A stretch of DNA of 64,000 nt, from NCBI GenBank assembly GCA_047967505.1, contig CM106540.1. The stretch is one strand, 5' to 3'. Numbering within the stretch: position 1 is the first letter of the stretch; every line of letters starts with the position of its first letter. This DNA is from Dipteris shenzhenensis (Eukaryota > Polypodiophyta > Polypodiopsida > Gleicheniales). A model generated the notes under the pieces. It had not been told where the DNA came from. It saw only the letters and a list, made by a program, of their open reading frames with translations, and searched no databases. The position numbers and the translations under genes are program-made. This document shows, piece after piece, positions 1 to 10,500 of the stretch.

Positions 1-4
1 AAAT

Positions 5-733
5 ATGCTTCGGGCAAATGTTTCTAAGAGACAGTCTTCATGGGAACATTATCTACCTATGATAGAATTTGCTTATAACACTGCAAAGCATTCGAAAACT
101 GGTTACAGTCATTTTATGCTTATGTACGGGTTTCAACCTAAGTCACCAGTTTTGGTTGGGTTAAAGGGAATCCAAAATGATGCTGCAAAGACATTCTTGC
201 AAGACATGCAATAAATGTTGCAGTTTGCCAAGGAGTCTATTAGAAGTGCCCAAGATCAGGACAGATTTTATGCTAATAGACATCGTTCACCTAGAGAGTT
301 CTATGAAGGAACGATGGTATATTTGCATATTGCCAAGGAATCCAAGAGCCTAAGTACTGGTTTGGTTCCGAAGTTATCCCCGGGATACTGTGGTCCGTTC
401 AAGGTTATTAAAAGAATTGAACCACTTGCCTCTTGATGTTCAAGTACCTCCAGTATTTCATGTCAGCAGACTGAAAGAGTTATTGGGTGTGGATGATCAA
501 CTTGTTTCTCCTCAAGAAATAATAGAAGTTACAGATTTAACTTTTATTCCACACGATCCTAAGAGTATTCTTGAATTTCATGAAAGGTAGATTCGTAATC
601 GAATATCACGGATTACAAGATGAAGTGGAAGGATCGTTTTGAGGAGGATGCAACATGGGAGACATTACAGAACCTTCAGAGGACAATCCCGAGTTTTTTA
701 CTGAACTTAGGATTGAGTTCTTAGAGGGGAAGT
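5..733 (+). pseudogene. Ty3/gypsy chromovirus pol, 3' end (integrase C-terminus and chromodomain)
   Basis: This is the tail of a retrotransposon polyprotein that enters from the left edge of the window. Seen: an integrase C-terminal region (WEHYLPMIEFAYNTAKHSKT near the start, then GPFKVIKRI at about 390-415 and PPVFHVSRLKELLG at about 438-490), followed by a chromodomain-like segment (KWKDRFEEDATWE, 623-661). Known: chromoviruses fuse a chromodomain to integrase, which directs insertion to marked chromatin. The frame is broken by a stop at 212-214, a frameshift near 410, a stop at 588-590 and a one-base shift near 620, so no working protein is made. The LTR follows directly. Confidence 0.85.
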
Positions 734-734
734 A

Positions 735-1286
735 TGTCATGTGCACGGATTGGTATCCAACGTGTACTGGGTACACAAGACTAGCTCAGGTAGCCTGGGG
801 ACGCTTAGAGCTAGGCACGCTTGATTCTCGGGTTGAGTGGCAAGGGTACGAACCACTTAGAGGTCTTCATTATTTTTAGCGCTTGGGGCCCGAGTCTATA
901 TAAGGGACTCAGGGGTTCAGTTCTCAGGGAGTCGATGGGAGCAAGTCTCGTTTCCAGGTGCTAGGTCTAATCCTGGATTGAGTCGCGGACGCGCGCCTGT
1001 ATCATAGCGTAGCCCAAGGCCTAGCAGCAGATCCCAAGCTTCACAGTGCCACCTGGTGGTATGGGACACCAGGCTGGTTAGGATCTGGTTGGGAGTTTGT
1101 GCCAATAGCTCAGCTCGTGGCTCGGAGGGGACACCTCCTGATTCGGGATCGCATCCCGTAGATGTCATGCCTGGGTGGTGAGCAGCCTGCTCAATTTCCT
1201 CACGTTTGGTGTGTTCTTGTGTTTGCTTGCAGGTCAGAGGTTTCAAGAGTGCTGGGTTCCGTGTCATTGAGGCCGTCCAATTGACA
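735..1286 (+). mobile_element. 3' LTR of the Ty3/gypsy chromovirus
   Basis: The 552-bp segment begins TGTCA and ends TGACA, a matched inverted terminus. It follows a purine-rich stretch (GAGGGGAAG, about 725-733) that would serve as the polypurine tract. A TATA-like box (TATATAA, 897-903) lies inside. The boundaries were set by these termini and by the end of pol; the partner LTR lies outside the window, so identity between LTRs cannot be checked. Confidence 0.7.
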
Positions 1287-1660
1287 ATCGATCGGGAAGG
1301 TTAGCAAATTTGGATTTTTTATCTTCCACTCCACCATCTATGCCAGGGTCATCATGTCGGAGTGAGGAGGGAGGCGGGTGGATGGGAAAGAAGGTAGACA
1401 AGGGGATGGATGGAGAGAGAGGAGAGGGCTAGAGAAGATAGTGAAGAGGCTTGGGGCCTAAGTACCTTCACACTTTTGCTATCCTGACCCTGGAGAACAC
1501 CTCCCTTCAAATCTGAAAATGCCCTTCAAAATCTATGTACCTTCCTTGACTCCCAAACAGTCCACACCTTGCACACACTCCTCAAGAACACCACCCTCCA
1601 TCTCTATGCAGTTTGTTGGCTCCTCGCTCCCTCCACGTCTCGGGTCTCTAGCCAACTACG
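1287..1660. other. No gene seen; possible leader of a minus-strand copia element
   Basis: There is no recognisable coding sequence. On the minus strand this stretch lies just downstream of a primer-binding-like site (1661-1672), so it may be the untranslated leader of a truncated copia element cut on its far side by the gypsy LTR. That reading is inference from position only. Confidence 0.3.
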
Positions 1661-1672
1661 GCTCTAATACCA
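1661..1672 (-). promoter_or_regulatory. Copia-type primer-binding site, minus strand
   Basis: On the minus strand this reads TGGTATTAGAGC, one base different from the common plant copia site TGGTATCAGAGC (complementary to the 3' end of initiator tRNA-Met). It directly abuts the LTR-like block at 1673-2021, implying an element that faces left. Confidence 0.5.
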
Positions 1673-2021
1673 TGTGAGAGTGCAGCAGAATCTGAACACA
1701 GAGAGAGGAGAAGAGCACAGTCACACAAGCAAACTGCTCAAAGAGGGAGAGAGCGAGAGAGAGAGAGACAGTGGCTTTATAAAGGCAAGCCAGCTAGGTC
1801 CATGCTCACTTACTATAGCCCTTGCTTACTCAAAGCATATCGCATACAGCCTCCTTCCTCTATTGTTTCTAGCACGCCGTCGAAGCTTCTTCACTGGAAC
1901 ACACGACTGCCACCTATTGTATTGAGTTACAGAAATAATATTTTTATTCTCCATATTGTCTATCTTTCTCTCTTGAAGATCCTGCTATCTGTTGTATGCA
2001 AAAGTTCTATTCTTTCGTACA
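1673..2021. mobile_element. Copia LTR block, probably two LTR pieces joined head to head
   Basis: The block begins TGTGAGAG and ends CGTACA, and has a tRNA-iMet-type primer site on each side facing outward (1661-1672 minus, 2022-2033 plus). Near 1776 lies a self-complementary TATA-like motif (CTTTATAAAG). Read on the minus strand, the left third looks like a copia R-U5 end (TATA, then CT-rich DNA, then the primer site). Read on the plus strand, the right part also ends like a copia U5. The simplest reading is two truncated LTRs meeting near 1790. A single 349-bp LTR with a chance second primer site is the alternative. Confidence 0.55.
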
Positions 2022-2033
2022 TGGTATCAAAGC
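2022..2033 (+). promoter_or_regulatory. Copia primer-binding site, plus strand
   Basis: TGGTATCAAAGC immediately follows the LTR end and is the usual plant initiator-tRNA-Met priming site. The gag start codon lies 60 bases downstream. Confidence 0.75.
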
Positions 2034-2092
2034 TTCGGATCTAGAAAGAGGCATTGGTATTGTGTTTTTGATTTGCAAATGGATTTGGAGAG

Positions 2093-2520
2093 ATGGCTCA
2101 AGCCGCAAGACTACAACCCCCACCATTTGGTGCTGAAGGAAAGTTTGACGGCAACAACTGCACCCTCTGGAAGTTCATGATGAAGGCGATCTTGAGCTAA
2201 AGTGAGCTGTGGGAGACGGCGACTTCAGTGGATGTGATACGAGTTCCAAGGCTGGATCGGACCAATGCAGCAAACATGATAGTACAAGGTATGCTGAGGA
2301 GGAACGCGGATACTCTATGTTTCAAAGTTACTAGTGTCAGCGATTCTATCATGAAGCAGCAGAAGCATGGACGGTCTTGAAGAACTAGTACGAGACCGAC
2401 CATGAATTCAAATTCTGGAGAATCACCTTGCATCAGAACATCTATGTTGATTCTAAAGTGATGGAGCTGTTCATGACCCGGGTGAAAAATCTGCACAACC
2501 AGATGCCTGCAATTGGTCAC
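2093..2520 (+). pseudogene. Ty1/copia gag remnant
   Basis: The reading frame from the ATG at 2093 shows the typical copia gag opening (KFDGNNCTLWKFMMKAIL), including the T-L-W-K-F core. A stop follows at about residue 36. Further gag-like sequence continues in shifted frames (ITLHQNIYVDSKVMELFM at about 2422-2475, matching the region where gag proteins count permitted element contacts). After about 2520 no gag similarity is visible. The element is a truncated 5' end with no protease, integrase or reverse transcriptase nearby. Confidence 0.7.
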
Positions 2521-2994
2521 TCTCCATTTTGGCCAGCGTCACTCCCCAATGCTCTCCTCACTGGATGCTTGCAAGCAGGGAGTTGGTGCTTTTTTTCCTA
2601 CAGCTTCTGTCCTTCATTCTGCTTTGGTAGTGTTCTGCTCTGCAATCCATGTTGCTCAACGTGCTCAAGCTGTGGTGGTCAACAAAGAGCCTCAGAAAAT
2701 GTTGCCAAGCTACAAATCAGCCATCTACCTGACTGCTGACACTGAGTTTGTCCGTTCTCCAATTCAGTTAGGTGGTCTTTTTCTTACGGGCTACCTTGCT
2801 CTAGCCCATTGACTACACTAGAACCCTTACCCTTGCCTTTGTTCTAGTCTACAAGAAGGTTTTATCATCTCCCTACCTCTTCTTCTGATACATCTCCTCT
2901 TCCAGAAGTATAGCACTGAATTCCTCAAAAGTGAGTAGGTACCCATACATGTGGATTAAGTGTCGTAATGAGGCTAAGAATTCAAATGCACCTG
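2521..2994. other. No identifiable gene
   Basis: Open stretches exist (for example 2513-2812 on the plus strand), but they match no family I recognise and probably belong to the decayed copia element or its host sequence. Confidence 0.4.
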
Positions 2995-3002
2995 CATGCA
3001 AG
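2995..3002. repeat. Target-site duplication of foldback element, left copy
   Basis: CATGCAAG here is repeated exactly at 3978-3985, bracketing the inverted-repeat element. Eight bases is the length made by hAT-type transposases; a 9-bp Mutator-type duplication with one mismatch is also possible. Confidence 0.65.
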
Positions 3003-3977
3003 AGGGGGAAATCTTTTGGCGAGCTTTTTAATGTGAGCTTTTTTACCATTTCCTTTGTTTTTGCGAGCTTTTTTTAGAAATCCATACATGTTTTTGTTAT
3101 AAGAAAGATGGGGAGGTTAGAAAGAGGGGGAGAGAATATAGGATATGTTCATTTTCATAGCATGTGGGAGGGGTGGAAGAGTGTATACTATGCACAAGGG
3201 GGGGGGAGGATATGAGTGGCAGTAGGAGGCAAAAAATTATGGAAGATATGTCCATATTCAAAGTAGAAGGGAGGAACTATGGGAGATATGTACATTTTAA
3301 AAGTGTATAATTTGACAGATTTGACCTCATATTTGGATTCCTCGTCGAATTCCGGTCATTTTGAGTACCAACATGACCATATTCTGATAAAAATTGGAAA
3401 AATGGTGTTTTTGTCATTTTGGCCTGTTTGGGGCCTGTTTTGAGTCTGCGCTAGTAGGCCAAAATGACAAAAACACCATTTTTCCAATTTTTATCAGAAT
3501 ATGGTCATGTTGGTACTCAAAATGACCGGAATTCGACGAGGAATCCAAATATGAGGTCAAATCTGTCAAATTATACACTTTTAAAATAAACAAATTTCCC
3601 ACATGCTCTCCCTTCCCCTTTACATTTAGTAGATGAACATAACTTTCACATTCCTCATCCTCTCTCTCCTCCTTGCACTCCTCTTTGCATACCTTATAAG
3701 TTTCCCCTCTACGTTCTCCACTATGATAATGAATATATGTTCCAACTCCCCTCCCCTCCCTTCTCCATGCCACCTTACCCATGCGCCCGTCCCTCCCCCT
3801 TTCCTTTATCTCCCCTCCCCCCCTCTCTCCTCTTAATTGCAACCACAACCCAAACTTTCAACCCACCCCACTCCATGACCCCCCCCCTCTCTCTCTCTCA
3901 GGTGAATGAAAAGCTCGCAATATTCATGAAAATTGAAAAAAAGCTCATGACAAAAAGCTCACCAAAAAATCACACCC
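3003..3977. mobile_element. Foldback (long inverted repeat) DNA transposon, non-autonomous
   Basis: The two ends are inverted copies: the left end has ATCTTTTGGCGAGCTTTTT, and the complement of the right end has ATTTTTTGGTGAGCTTTTT. Both arms carry repeated GAGCTTTTTT motifs. The outer arms have diverged and contain purine-rich (left) or pyrimidine-rich (right) stretches, while the centre is a perfect hairpin (3295-3586). No transposase is encoded, so the element would depend on an enzyme made elsewhere. The flanking CATGCAAG repeats support a true insertion. Confidence 0.75.
3295..3586. repeat. Perfect 131-bp inverted repeat with 30-bp spacer
   Basis: Arm 1 (3295-3425) and arm 2 (3456-3586) are exact reverse complements by direct reading; the spacer is 3426-3455. 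Transcription through it would give a long, fully paired hairpin RNA, a good substrate for Dicer-like processing. It forms the core of the foldback element, whose outer arms are far less similar. Confidence 0.95.
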
Positions 3978-3985
3978 CATGCAAG
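3978..3985. repeat. Target-site duplication of foldback element, right copy
   Basis: CATGCAAG, identical to 2995-3002. Confidence 0.65.
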
Positions 3986-4029
3986 ATCTTCGCTGGTGAC
4001 AGTAAATGGCTAGACTCAGCAAATGATGC

Positions 4030-4428
4030 ATGGAGTTTCTCGTCACTATAAAAGATGCCCATTGGGGGCACACAAGCACATCTCAAATGCCCCTGTGCAG
4101 ACTGCATTCAGCCCCACAGAAGTGCATGTCAAAGGCACTGGGGGAGCCTTATCTGAGGCATCAGCAAGGCACAGCAGACCACAATAGGTCAGGCCTCCAA
4201 AAGCACTCCTGTGGCACCATAAGTTGTAGACCAAGGTTGTTGCAGGGTGTATCAGAGGCACCAACAGAAAGAGAAGCACTAGCAGTTCTTTGCCTGCGTG
4301 AAAAGCTCGTCCAGTTAGTCATGGCAGAAACAGCGCTGACTGACATGGCTCCTCTTCAAGCCATTGAGGACCTTATGGAGCAGGAGAGAGAAGTATGGAC
4401 ATACCATGCTCAAAACTGGAATAGATAG
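4030..4428 (+). CDS. Hypothetical open reading frame, possibly a coding remnant
   Basis: This is a 132-codon open frame with a plausible amphipathic C-terminal half (about residues 78-128, rich in Glu, Leu and Ala, for example MAPLQAIEDLMEQEREVW). I do not recognise a family. No promoter or neighbouring partner is evident, and the upstream flank is the foldback element. It could be a decayed exon of an unrelated gene or chance. No function is assigned. Confidence 0.25.
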   Translation: MEFLVTIKDAHWGHTSTSQMPLCRLHSAPQKCMSKALGEPYLRHQQGTADHNRSGLQKHSCGTISCRPRLLQGVSEAPTEREALAVLCLREKLVQLVMAETALTDMAPLQAIEDLMEQEREVWTYHAQNWNR

Positions 4429-4639
4429 CAAATGTTAACAACCAATAACTGTGAACGAAAACATCCAATAAATAGGACCAAACACAGATACAGAAGCTAT
4501 TGTTCCTACTCTACCACGTTATCAGCAGGATGCTGCCCTTTCATGCTAGTCATTAATGAATGCAGATTCCGTTCCTATCCATTGCTAGCAACAGTGGCAT
4601 GGATGATGGATCACTTGACCCTCTACTAGGGCTGCCACA

Positions 4640-6035
4640 GCAGCACACGCATCCATAACGCAGATGAAGGTGATTTTGTCTGGCTCAGAGCTCTGCACCT
4701 GTATTTGAACAAGATCATTTGCAAGGCTTCCTTGCCATGCATGCAGCGAATTCTAGGAGACCACATCCCACTGTGACATCTCTATAAACACTTCCCTTGC
4801 ATCATCTATGCTCATACACTTGCCATACATATTGATGAGGGCAGACCAACTTTCCCATCCAGCTTGTAATAGTAGCATGGGTGGATCATACTTTTCCAAC
4901 AGCTTGGCCTGCAGGCTGTTTCTTTTGACCAATCCACGGAAACCTCTGGAGTTAACCTCTCCTCTCAAGTTACACCTTTCATGCCAGCGTTTGCAACGGA
5001 CCATCCTCTCTTTTGCATTGTCAAGCATGGATTACCAATGGAGTTTAGGGGATGCTGCTGACTTGGGGAGCACCATACATCAGATTCAGAGTCCTCTTCT
5101 ACATGAAATACATTTGAACTTGCATAGGAAATAAGTGACCATTTCCAGATTGGTCATACATTACTCCTGCCTACCCTACTCTGTCCTAACTAATGTGTTA
5201 GACAACCTGTACATCCTTGTTCCACTAAGCTCTAGAGAATATCTTAGCTGATTCCTCTATGTCAGTCACACTTTTCCATGCATGTTCATCATCTCTCTGA
5301 CCTCCATTCTCATCATCCTGATTTGCACTTTGGTTGCTCTCCTCTCTTCTTCATCAGCATACTCCCATTCATTAGTTTTGTCATCACTTTTGACTTGTAC
5401 TCAAATTTCGCCCTCTCTAAATCTATCCTCTTCAATATCCGTCATCTTGCCTATTAAGCCTCTATGGTCTGCTTCCATAAGATTTGAGAGCAGCCTACTC
5501 CTAAAACCATTCATTGGATCCAAAACCAAAACAAAATTAGCAGTATGCAAAGCCCGCTCTGCATATAAAAGCAATGCTAAAGGGGCATTTCTGGCTCAAA
5601 GCCTCTGGCCTGCATTTGAACAAATAGTTGCAAGGCTTCATTGCCATGCCCATTTTGGGCAAGTGCAGTGATTGCATTACAACATGCCACATCCAGCTGT
5701 AGCATATCTGCAAATACTGGCTTTACATTCACAATGGAGACATAGGTGACTTTGTCTAGCTGAAAACCTTCAACATCCATTTGAGCAAATAGCTGTAAGG
5801 TCTCCTTGCCATGTCCATTCTGAGCACACTCAGAGACAATGGTATTGCCACACATATTTGCGAGTGCTGTCCCCACAACCACATCCAATTCCCATCCATT
5901 GTTAGCGACTATAGCATGAATGACTCAACCCCTTCTAAGACCGTTGCACTGCCACAAGCATTCAAAATGCAGATTCAAGTCATCTTGACTAGCTCAAAAT
6001 CCTTCAGCCTGCATTTGTTTAAAAAATTATAAGGC
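4640..6035 (-). pseudogene. Pentatricopeptide-repeat (PPR) protein pseudogene
   Basis: On the minus strand, separate open pieces contain clear PPR wording: AQNGHGKETLQLFAQM and AQNGHGNEALQLFVQMQARG with intervening DKVTYVSIVN (5577-5888), then SALINMYGKCMSIDDAREVF (4753-5028) and a weaker LVQIQVQSSEPDKITFICVM (about 4640-4740). Known: PPR proteins bind organelle RNAs and often guide C-to-U editing; this repeat style is typical of the long plant-specific (PLS) class. Frameshifts, stops and an unmatched stretch at about 5040-5570 show it is dead. A gypsy LTR sits just beyond its 5' side (6042), so the rest of the gene may have been displaced or lost. Confidence 0.8.
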
Positions 6036-6041
6036 CTCTTT

Positions 6042-6381
6042 TGTTACGCTCAAGTTGAGGCAACATGACCTCGGAAGGTCAGTCGACATTTTCCTTTAAA
6101 GGATCAATATTTTGTATTATATTTGTTTGGGCTTCACATAAATGATTAAAAAGGAATCAAGGTCAAGGTCCTTGGTGAGGGTGACATGTCACAAGACTAG
6201 GTGGATCTAAGGCTAAGGGGTCTAAATGCATTAAATGTGCCAAGGGGCAAATGATTCCAATGATATCCCAAGAGAGGGGTAAATGATGCATTGAGGAGAT
6301 GCCCCCAAATGTAGACGTGTGGCATACTAGATCCATCTAGGGAATTGGGGCGAACAGCTTATACGTTAGTGGAGCGTAACA
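6042..6381 (+). mobile_element. 5' LTR of a Ty3/gypsy element
   Basis: This 340-bp segment has 10-bp perfect inverted ends (TGTTACGCTC at 6042-6051, GAGCGTAACA at 6372-6381), followed two bases later by a primer-binding site. It lies against the broken PPR sequence. No second copy of this LTR was seen in the window, so the element is truncated downstream. Confidence 0.85.
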
Positions 6382-6383
6382 TT

Positions 6384-6395
6384 TGGTATCAAAGC
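6384..6395 (+). promoter_or_regulatory. Primer-binding site of the gypsy element
   Basis: TGGTATCAAAGC, two bases after the LTR end, matches the initiator tRNA-Met 3' end. It fixes the plus orientation of the element and confirms the LTR boundary. Confidence 0.8.
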
Positions 6396-7265
6396 GGTCA
6401 GAGAGATAGTCGATCCAAGATTGTGGTGAAGCGTTCTTGTTGCTACCGTAGTTCTATTGGAGAAGTGCACAGAGCTATCACGTACAGGGAAGGGGGTAAG
6501 ACCCTGTGAATTTACGTACCTGGTTGACGTGGGGGGATTCTAATATCGGATATGTGAGCACTGGTTCATCAGACGTGTTTGGGTAGTGCACGTGATGAAC
6601 CGGACGGAAGAGACTATGGAGTCAAAGTGGGATGACGATGCTCATTAACTTCCTTTCGTTGGTCGTCAAATATCTCCCTCATAAATTCTTTCGTTGTTCA
6701 CGTCCCTCCTGCCTCTTCTACCACTAACTCCTGCAGCTTGAAGGAGAAACTTGAAGGCTGGGGAAGAGATATTCAGGTGCGATGGCCCTAGCGCCATAAT
6801 TAAAGAGCAAAAGCTTGAGCGACCTGGGATCCCGTTGTGGGAAAAATGAGTTGCGTTAGTTGCCGTTCAAGGGCGATCCCATAATTGTTATCCCGGAGCT
6901 TTTGGACAAGTATAACATTAAGAGGCTTTGCCTTGACTTCGATATCGAACCATACGCTCAAAAGAGGGGCAAGCGTATATAAGTCACACGATGTTCAACT
7001 TTGAAGGGATAATACGAAACCAAACATGGCATGAGACTTAGCAGCGTCCCATTGAAAAGCACGATTTGTGAGGAGAGTTCATCCCAACTTTGAGAAGGAA
7101 TTATAAGGGAGCATCTTACTTTACTTTTCGTGGATTTCCTATTTCCAGTTGATTTCTGGTTTTACACAGTTTAGTCTGTTTTTCACTATGCCCGAAAAGT
7201 AACAGTTGTGAAGCAGTTTTCAGTAAAAACAAAAAAAAACCACACACACACACTCATCGACCTAG
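6396..7265 (+). other. Untranslated leader between primer site and gag
   Basis: About 870 bases with no sustained open frame lie between the primer-binding site and the gag start. A long leader of this kind would hold packaging signals in a live element; none can be identified by eye. Confidence 0.5.
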
Positions 7266-7985
7266 ATGGAAGTAGAAGAAGAAGCTTCTAGGGTGGATCC
7301 CGTAGAATTGGGAGTCCGACCGACCCCGCAGGTGTCGCGTCCAGTAGGCCATACACTATCTCGTAGAATTGCATTATTGGAGGATGCCTTTCAACAGATT
7401 TTAGCGCAACAGTTACAAGCAAATGTAGGGCAATCCGAGCTCAAGAAAATGGTTCATAGTATGTCTACTAGACCATCTTGTAAAGAGAAGGATAAAGCTC
7501 CAATGGAGCCTGAATCCAGTGTTCATACGATCGAGCCTAGGAGGGCTAAGGTGCCTAATATTGCCAATTATAGGCCAGAAAAGTATTCTGGTCGGATGTC
7601 TGACCGTAGTTCCGATATCATAGAGACTTGGTTACACAAATGGGACAAAGCCTTCGCCATTTGTGAAATCAGGAATGATATGAAGAAAATTCGCGAGGCC
7701 ACCCATATGTTTAATGAGGTAGCGGATAGGTGGTGGATAAAACAGCGGAAAGATGGAGTGGCATCCACTACTTGGGAGGGGCTTAAAAAAGAATTTAGAA
7801 AACACTTCTTACCTCCTGACGAAGCATCCCGAGCTCAGTATCGAAACCTTCGTCAGAGAAATTTATAAGTGGCGGAATACACTGATAAGTTCAGAGAAAG
7901 TGTAATGAAAGTTTATGAATCTCTGCCTCCATATCTCCTCCCTTTGTTAGCCTTTAATCTGTGGATTTTGATAATTCAGTTTTGA
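7266..7985 (+). pseudogene. Ty3/gypsy gag (retrotransposon capsid) fragment
   Basis: A 200-codon frame starting at the ATG at 7266 carries the gag capsid pattern: an N-terminal coiled segment (LSRRIALLEDAFQQILAQQL, about residues 36-55), then W-rich capsid motifs (ETWLHKWDKAF at about residues 120-130; ADRWW near 152; TTWEGLKKEFRKHFLPP at about 168-184). A stop at 7866-7868 interrupts the frame, but it continues in phase with VAEYTDKFRESVMKVYESLP to about 7985, so the stop is a point mutation. Zinc knuckle, protease and polymerase are missing: the element is cut soon after the capsid. Gag would assemble the cytoplasmic particle in a live element. Confidence 0.85.
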
Positions 7986-10500
7986 GCTGGTGCTTCAATA
8001 TTATGCACTTGAAACCTCCGTGTTCATTTGTGTTTTGACGACAACTTTCTCCTTGAATCTGTAGCAAAAGCTATTAGTAGCTCTTCTACATGACGATAGG
8101 CTAGTCCAGTCTTTGTCACAAAGCTTTAAAGAATTTTGAGAATCTCTAACTATTGACTAGGTAGGACCATCTCTTAAAATGGAAAGATCACTGAATGATC
8201 TTTAAGATGAATGCTAGTACAACAAGATTGTGATGGCTCTTGAAGTCTCTAGAATTCAACTTTGATATTTACCATGGCACTCGAGATGCATAGCGATGGA
8301 GGTGTACATAGGTGTGGGCCCTACTCTAGGATTTAACTTTGATCTTCACCATGGCACTGAACTTGCAGAGCAATATAGGTGCATTGAGGTGAGGGCACTA
8401 TGGAGGTGTGTGGTGATGGAGGTGTGATGGAAATGCTAGGGGATTGATGGAGGGACTGACACATTATAGAGGGTAGAGAGGAGTGATGGAGGGCTTACAG
8501 GAGCTCGAGAGAGCCTTGAGAAAAGTCGAGAGTCAAGATGGATGACCATGTATACGCTTGGCCTTTTCTCATTCTGGAGCATTCCCAGCAATCAATTAGA
8601 GATCCAACTCTTGAAAAGAAGGCATTCTATCATGTTGTCTCTTGTATTGTTTCTATGAGAGCAGAATCCTAGTATGGCAAGGCCCTTGTCGATGGTCTTC
8701 TTCTTCTCATTCCATATTGCGCTCGCCCTTCTGCCTTGCCTCATGTCCATTCATGGCCATCTCTTTCACTATGAAGTAAGATTGGCCAATCCCCAGGTAG
8801 ATAACTCTATGACAATGCCCTTCTAATGATCTATCAACAACATTCGATCATTGATACACATGAAGATTGATGAAGTATATGAGGCAGACTCTAGAACATA
8901 TAGAGTCTAGGTTCAAAACTATAGTGGGTTCCCTGTGAGCTATCTCACCCATCTTGTAAATGTCTATGTTAATGAATATGCATGTGGAGTCGACGCATTA
9001 GGAAAAAAGGGAACTCATTTTGGGGCCTTTTGGCCAAAATGAAAAATCCCTCTCCACCAATCACAAGAGGGACAATGTAACGTTGACATAATTGAGAAAA
9101 TACAAAATAGTTTCACATAATAAGAGAAAGAGACAAAAATTTACGGATGTACAACTGTATAAACCTGACAAGGAGTCAATTTCAAAAAAGATCACAAACT
9201 CAAATATGATTTCCCTCCTAAACAAGTTTTCGGGAAGTTTTACCACTCGTATGAATTAAAGATTCAAATGTGCTTTCTTGAGTCTAGGATTCGGCATGTT
9301 TTTCCCTCGAGTTCTCCTGCTCGCACTTTCCATCCATGGCAATATGCACCCTAGGGTGTCTTTCTTGCCTAAACGGGCTTTGTTGCTTGCATTCCTACTT
9401 TCCCTCCTAGTTCTCTCACTTGCATTTCACCCATTTGCAAGTTCGTGAATAATCCATGGCAACAGGCAACCCAAGGTGTCCCAATGCAAAGCGGTGTGTA
9501 ACTCTGAAGACCAGGACATAGACGTGAGAGTTGTTTCTCGGCAACCTAGAACATAAATATCATATATAGATATCTACTTGAGCGGTCACGAACCTTCAAG
9601 GGCATCCACCCTCCTTATAGAGATCCAACTAGTAGTTCCATTAACCACGTCCTTCCTTTTCCATGCAAAACCTTGGCTATTGAATGGCTCTTTTTCTACC
9701 ACTAATGGGAGCCATTCCTTTAATTCCCTTTTCCTTGTGGCACACTCTTTCCGTCTGTGGTTGTGCAAAGTGCTCCTTATCTATAGTCTTTTTAGGAAGG
9801 CACTAGTCCTTCTCCAGAGCTTTAGTGACCACTCCTTCCATCATCCATTCCATGTGCCAGTGCAAGGTCCAAGGTCCACATCCAAACTCCATAGGTCATC
9901 CAATCATCAATTTGGTCACAGTTCTTGTCATCATCTCCTGCAATTAGGGTTCTTCATACAAGCGTGTAGTTATTTCCAAAAAATATAAACTCAATACAAA
10001 AATCTTCTTAAAAAATAGAGAAGTCCAAAGTCATGATATTATCTAGCTACTATCTTCTATCCTATTCATGCTAGCTACATGTGTGCCTATCAGTGCTACT
10101 GCCTCCTACATGTGAGTGCTCTTATATGTGATTTATATAGCATATTTCATCTGATACAAAAAAATACCAGTCGCACAAAAAAAGCCCATCAACGCAACAA
10201 AGCCGACGCACAATAGGGAGATATCGTCTGCTTCCATGCATGGACAATACCTTCATCTTCAACCCGAGCACTCAAAAGCCTACTCCCACAAATCCTCTCC
10301 TCACCACCGGCAACAAAGGTAGCAACATGGGACGCAAGCGCCCAGCCAAGAAGAGATCCAAAGCCATCCAAACTTGAACCAGTGCATGCAAGAAAGCGGA
10401 GGCGAAAACCATTCCATTTGCTAATGAGTCGACAGAAAGAGAAATAGAGGATGATATGTTGCCAGTCACCAAGAATCAGTTCGTGCAAAGCCCAGAGAAA
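7986..10500. other. No identifiable gene
   Basis: Only short open frames with no family signature were found (for example 9578-9988 plus and 10189-10488 minus). Around 8270-8400 a phrase (AACTTTGAT.TTCACCATGGCACT) appears twice about 75 bases apart, a weak local duplication. Confidence 0.5.

Noticed and set aside
917-1267. 116-codon minus-strand frame
   Set aside because: It lies inside the gypsy LTR and shows no family signal.
3414-3848. 144-codon minus-strand frame
   Set aside because: It spans the foldback core and purine-rich arm; low-complexity and hairpin sequence.
9061-9246. Possible small membrane protein on the minus strand (hydrophobic 61-codon frame)
   Set aside because: Hydrophobicity follows from T-rich sequence; no start context and no conservation evidence.
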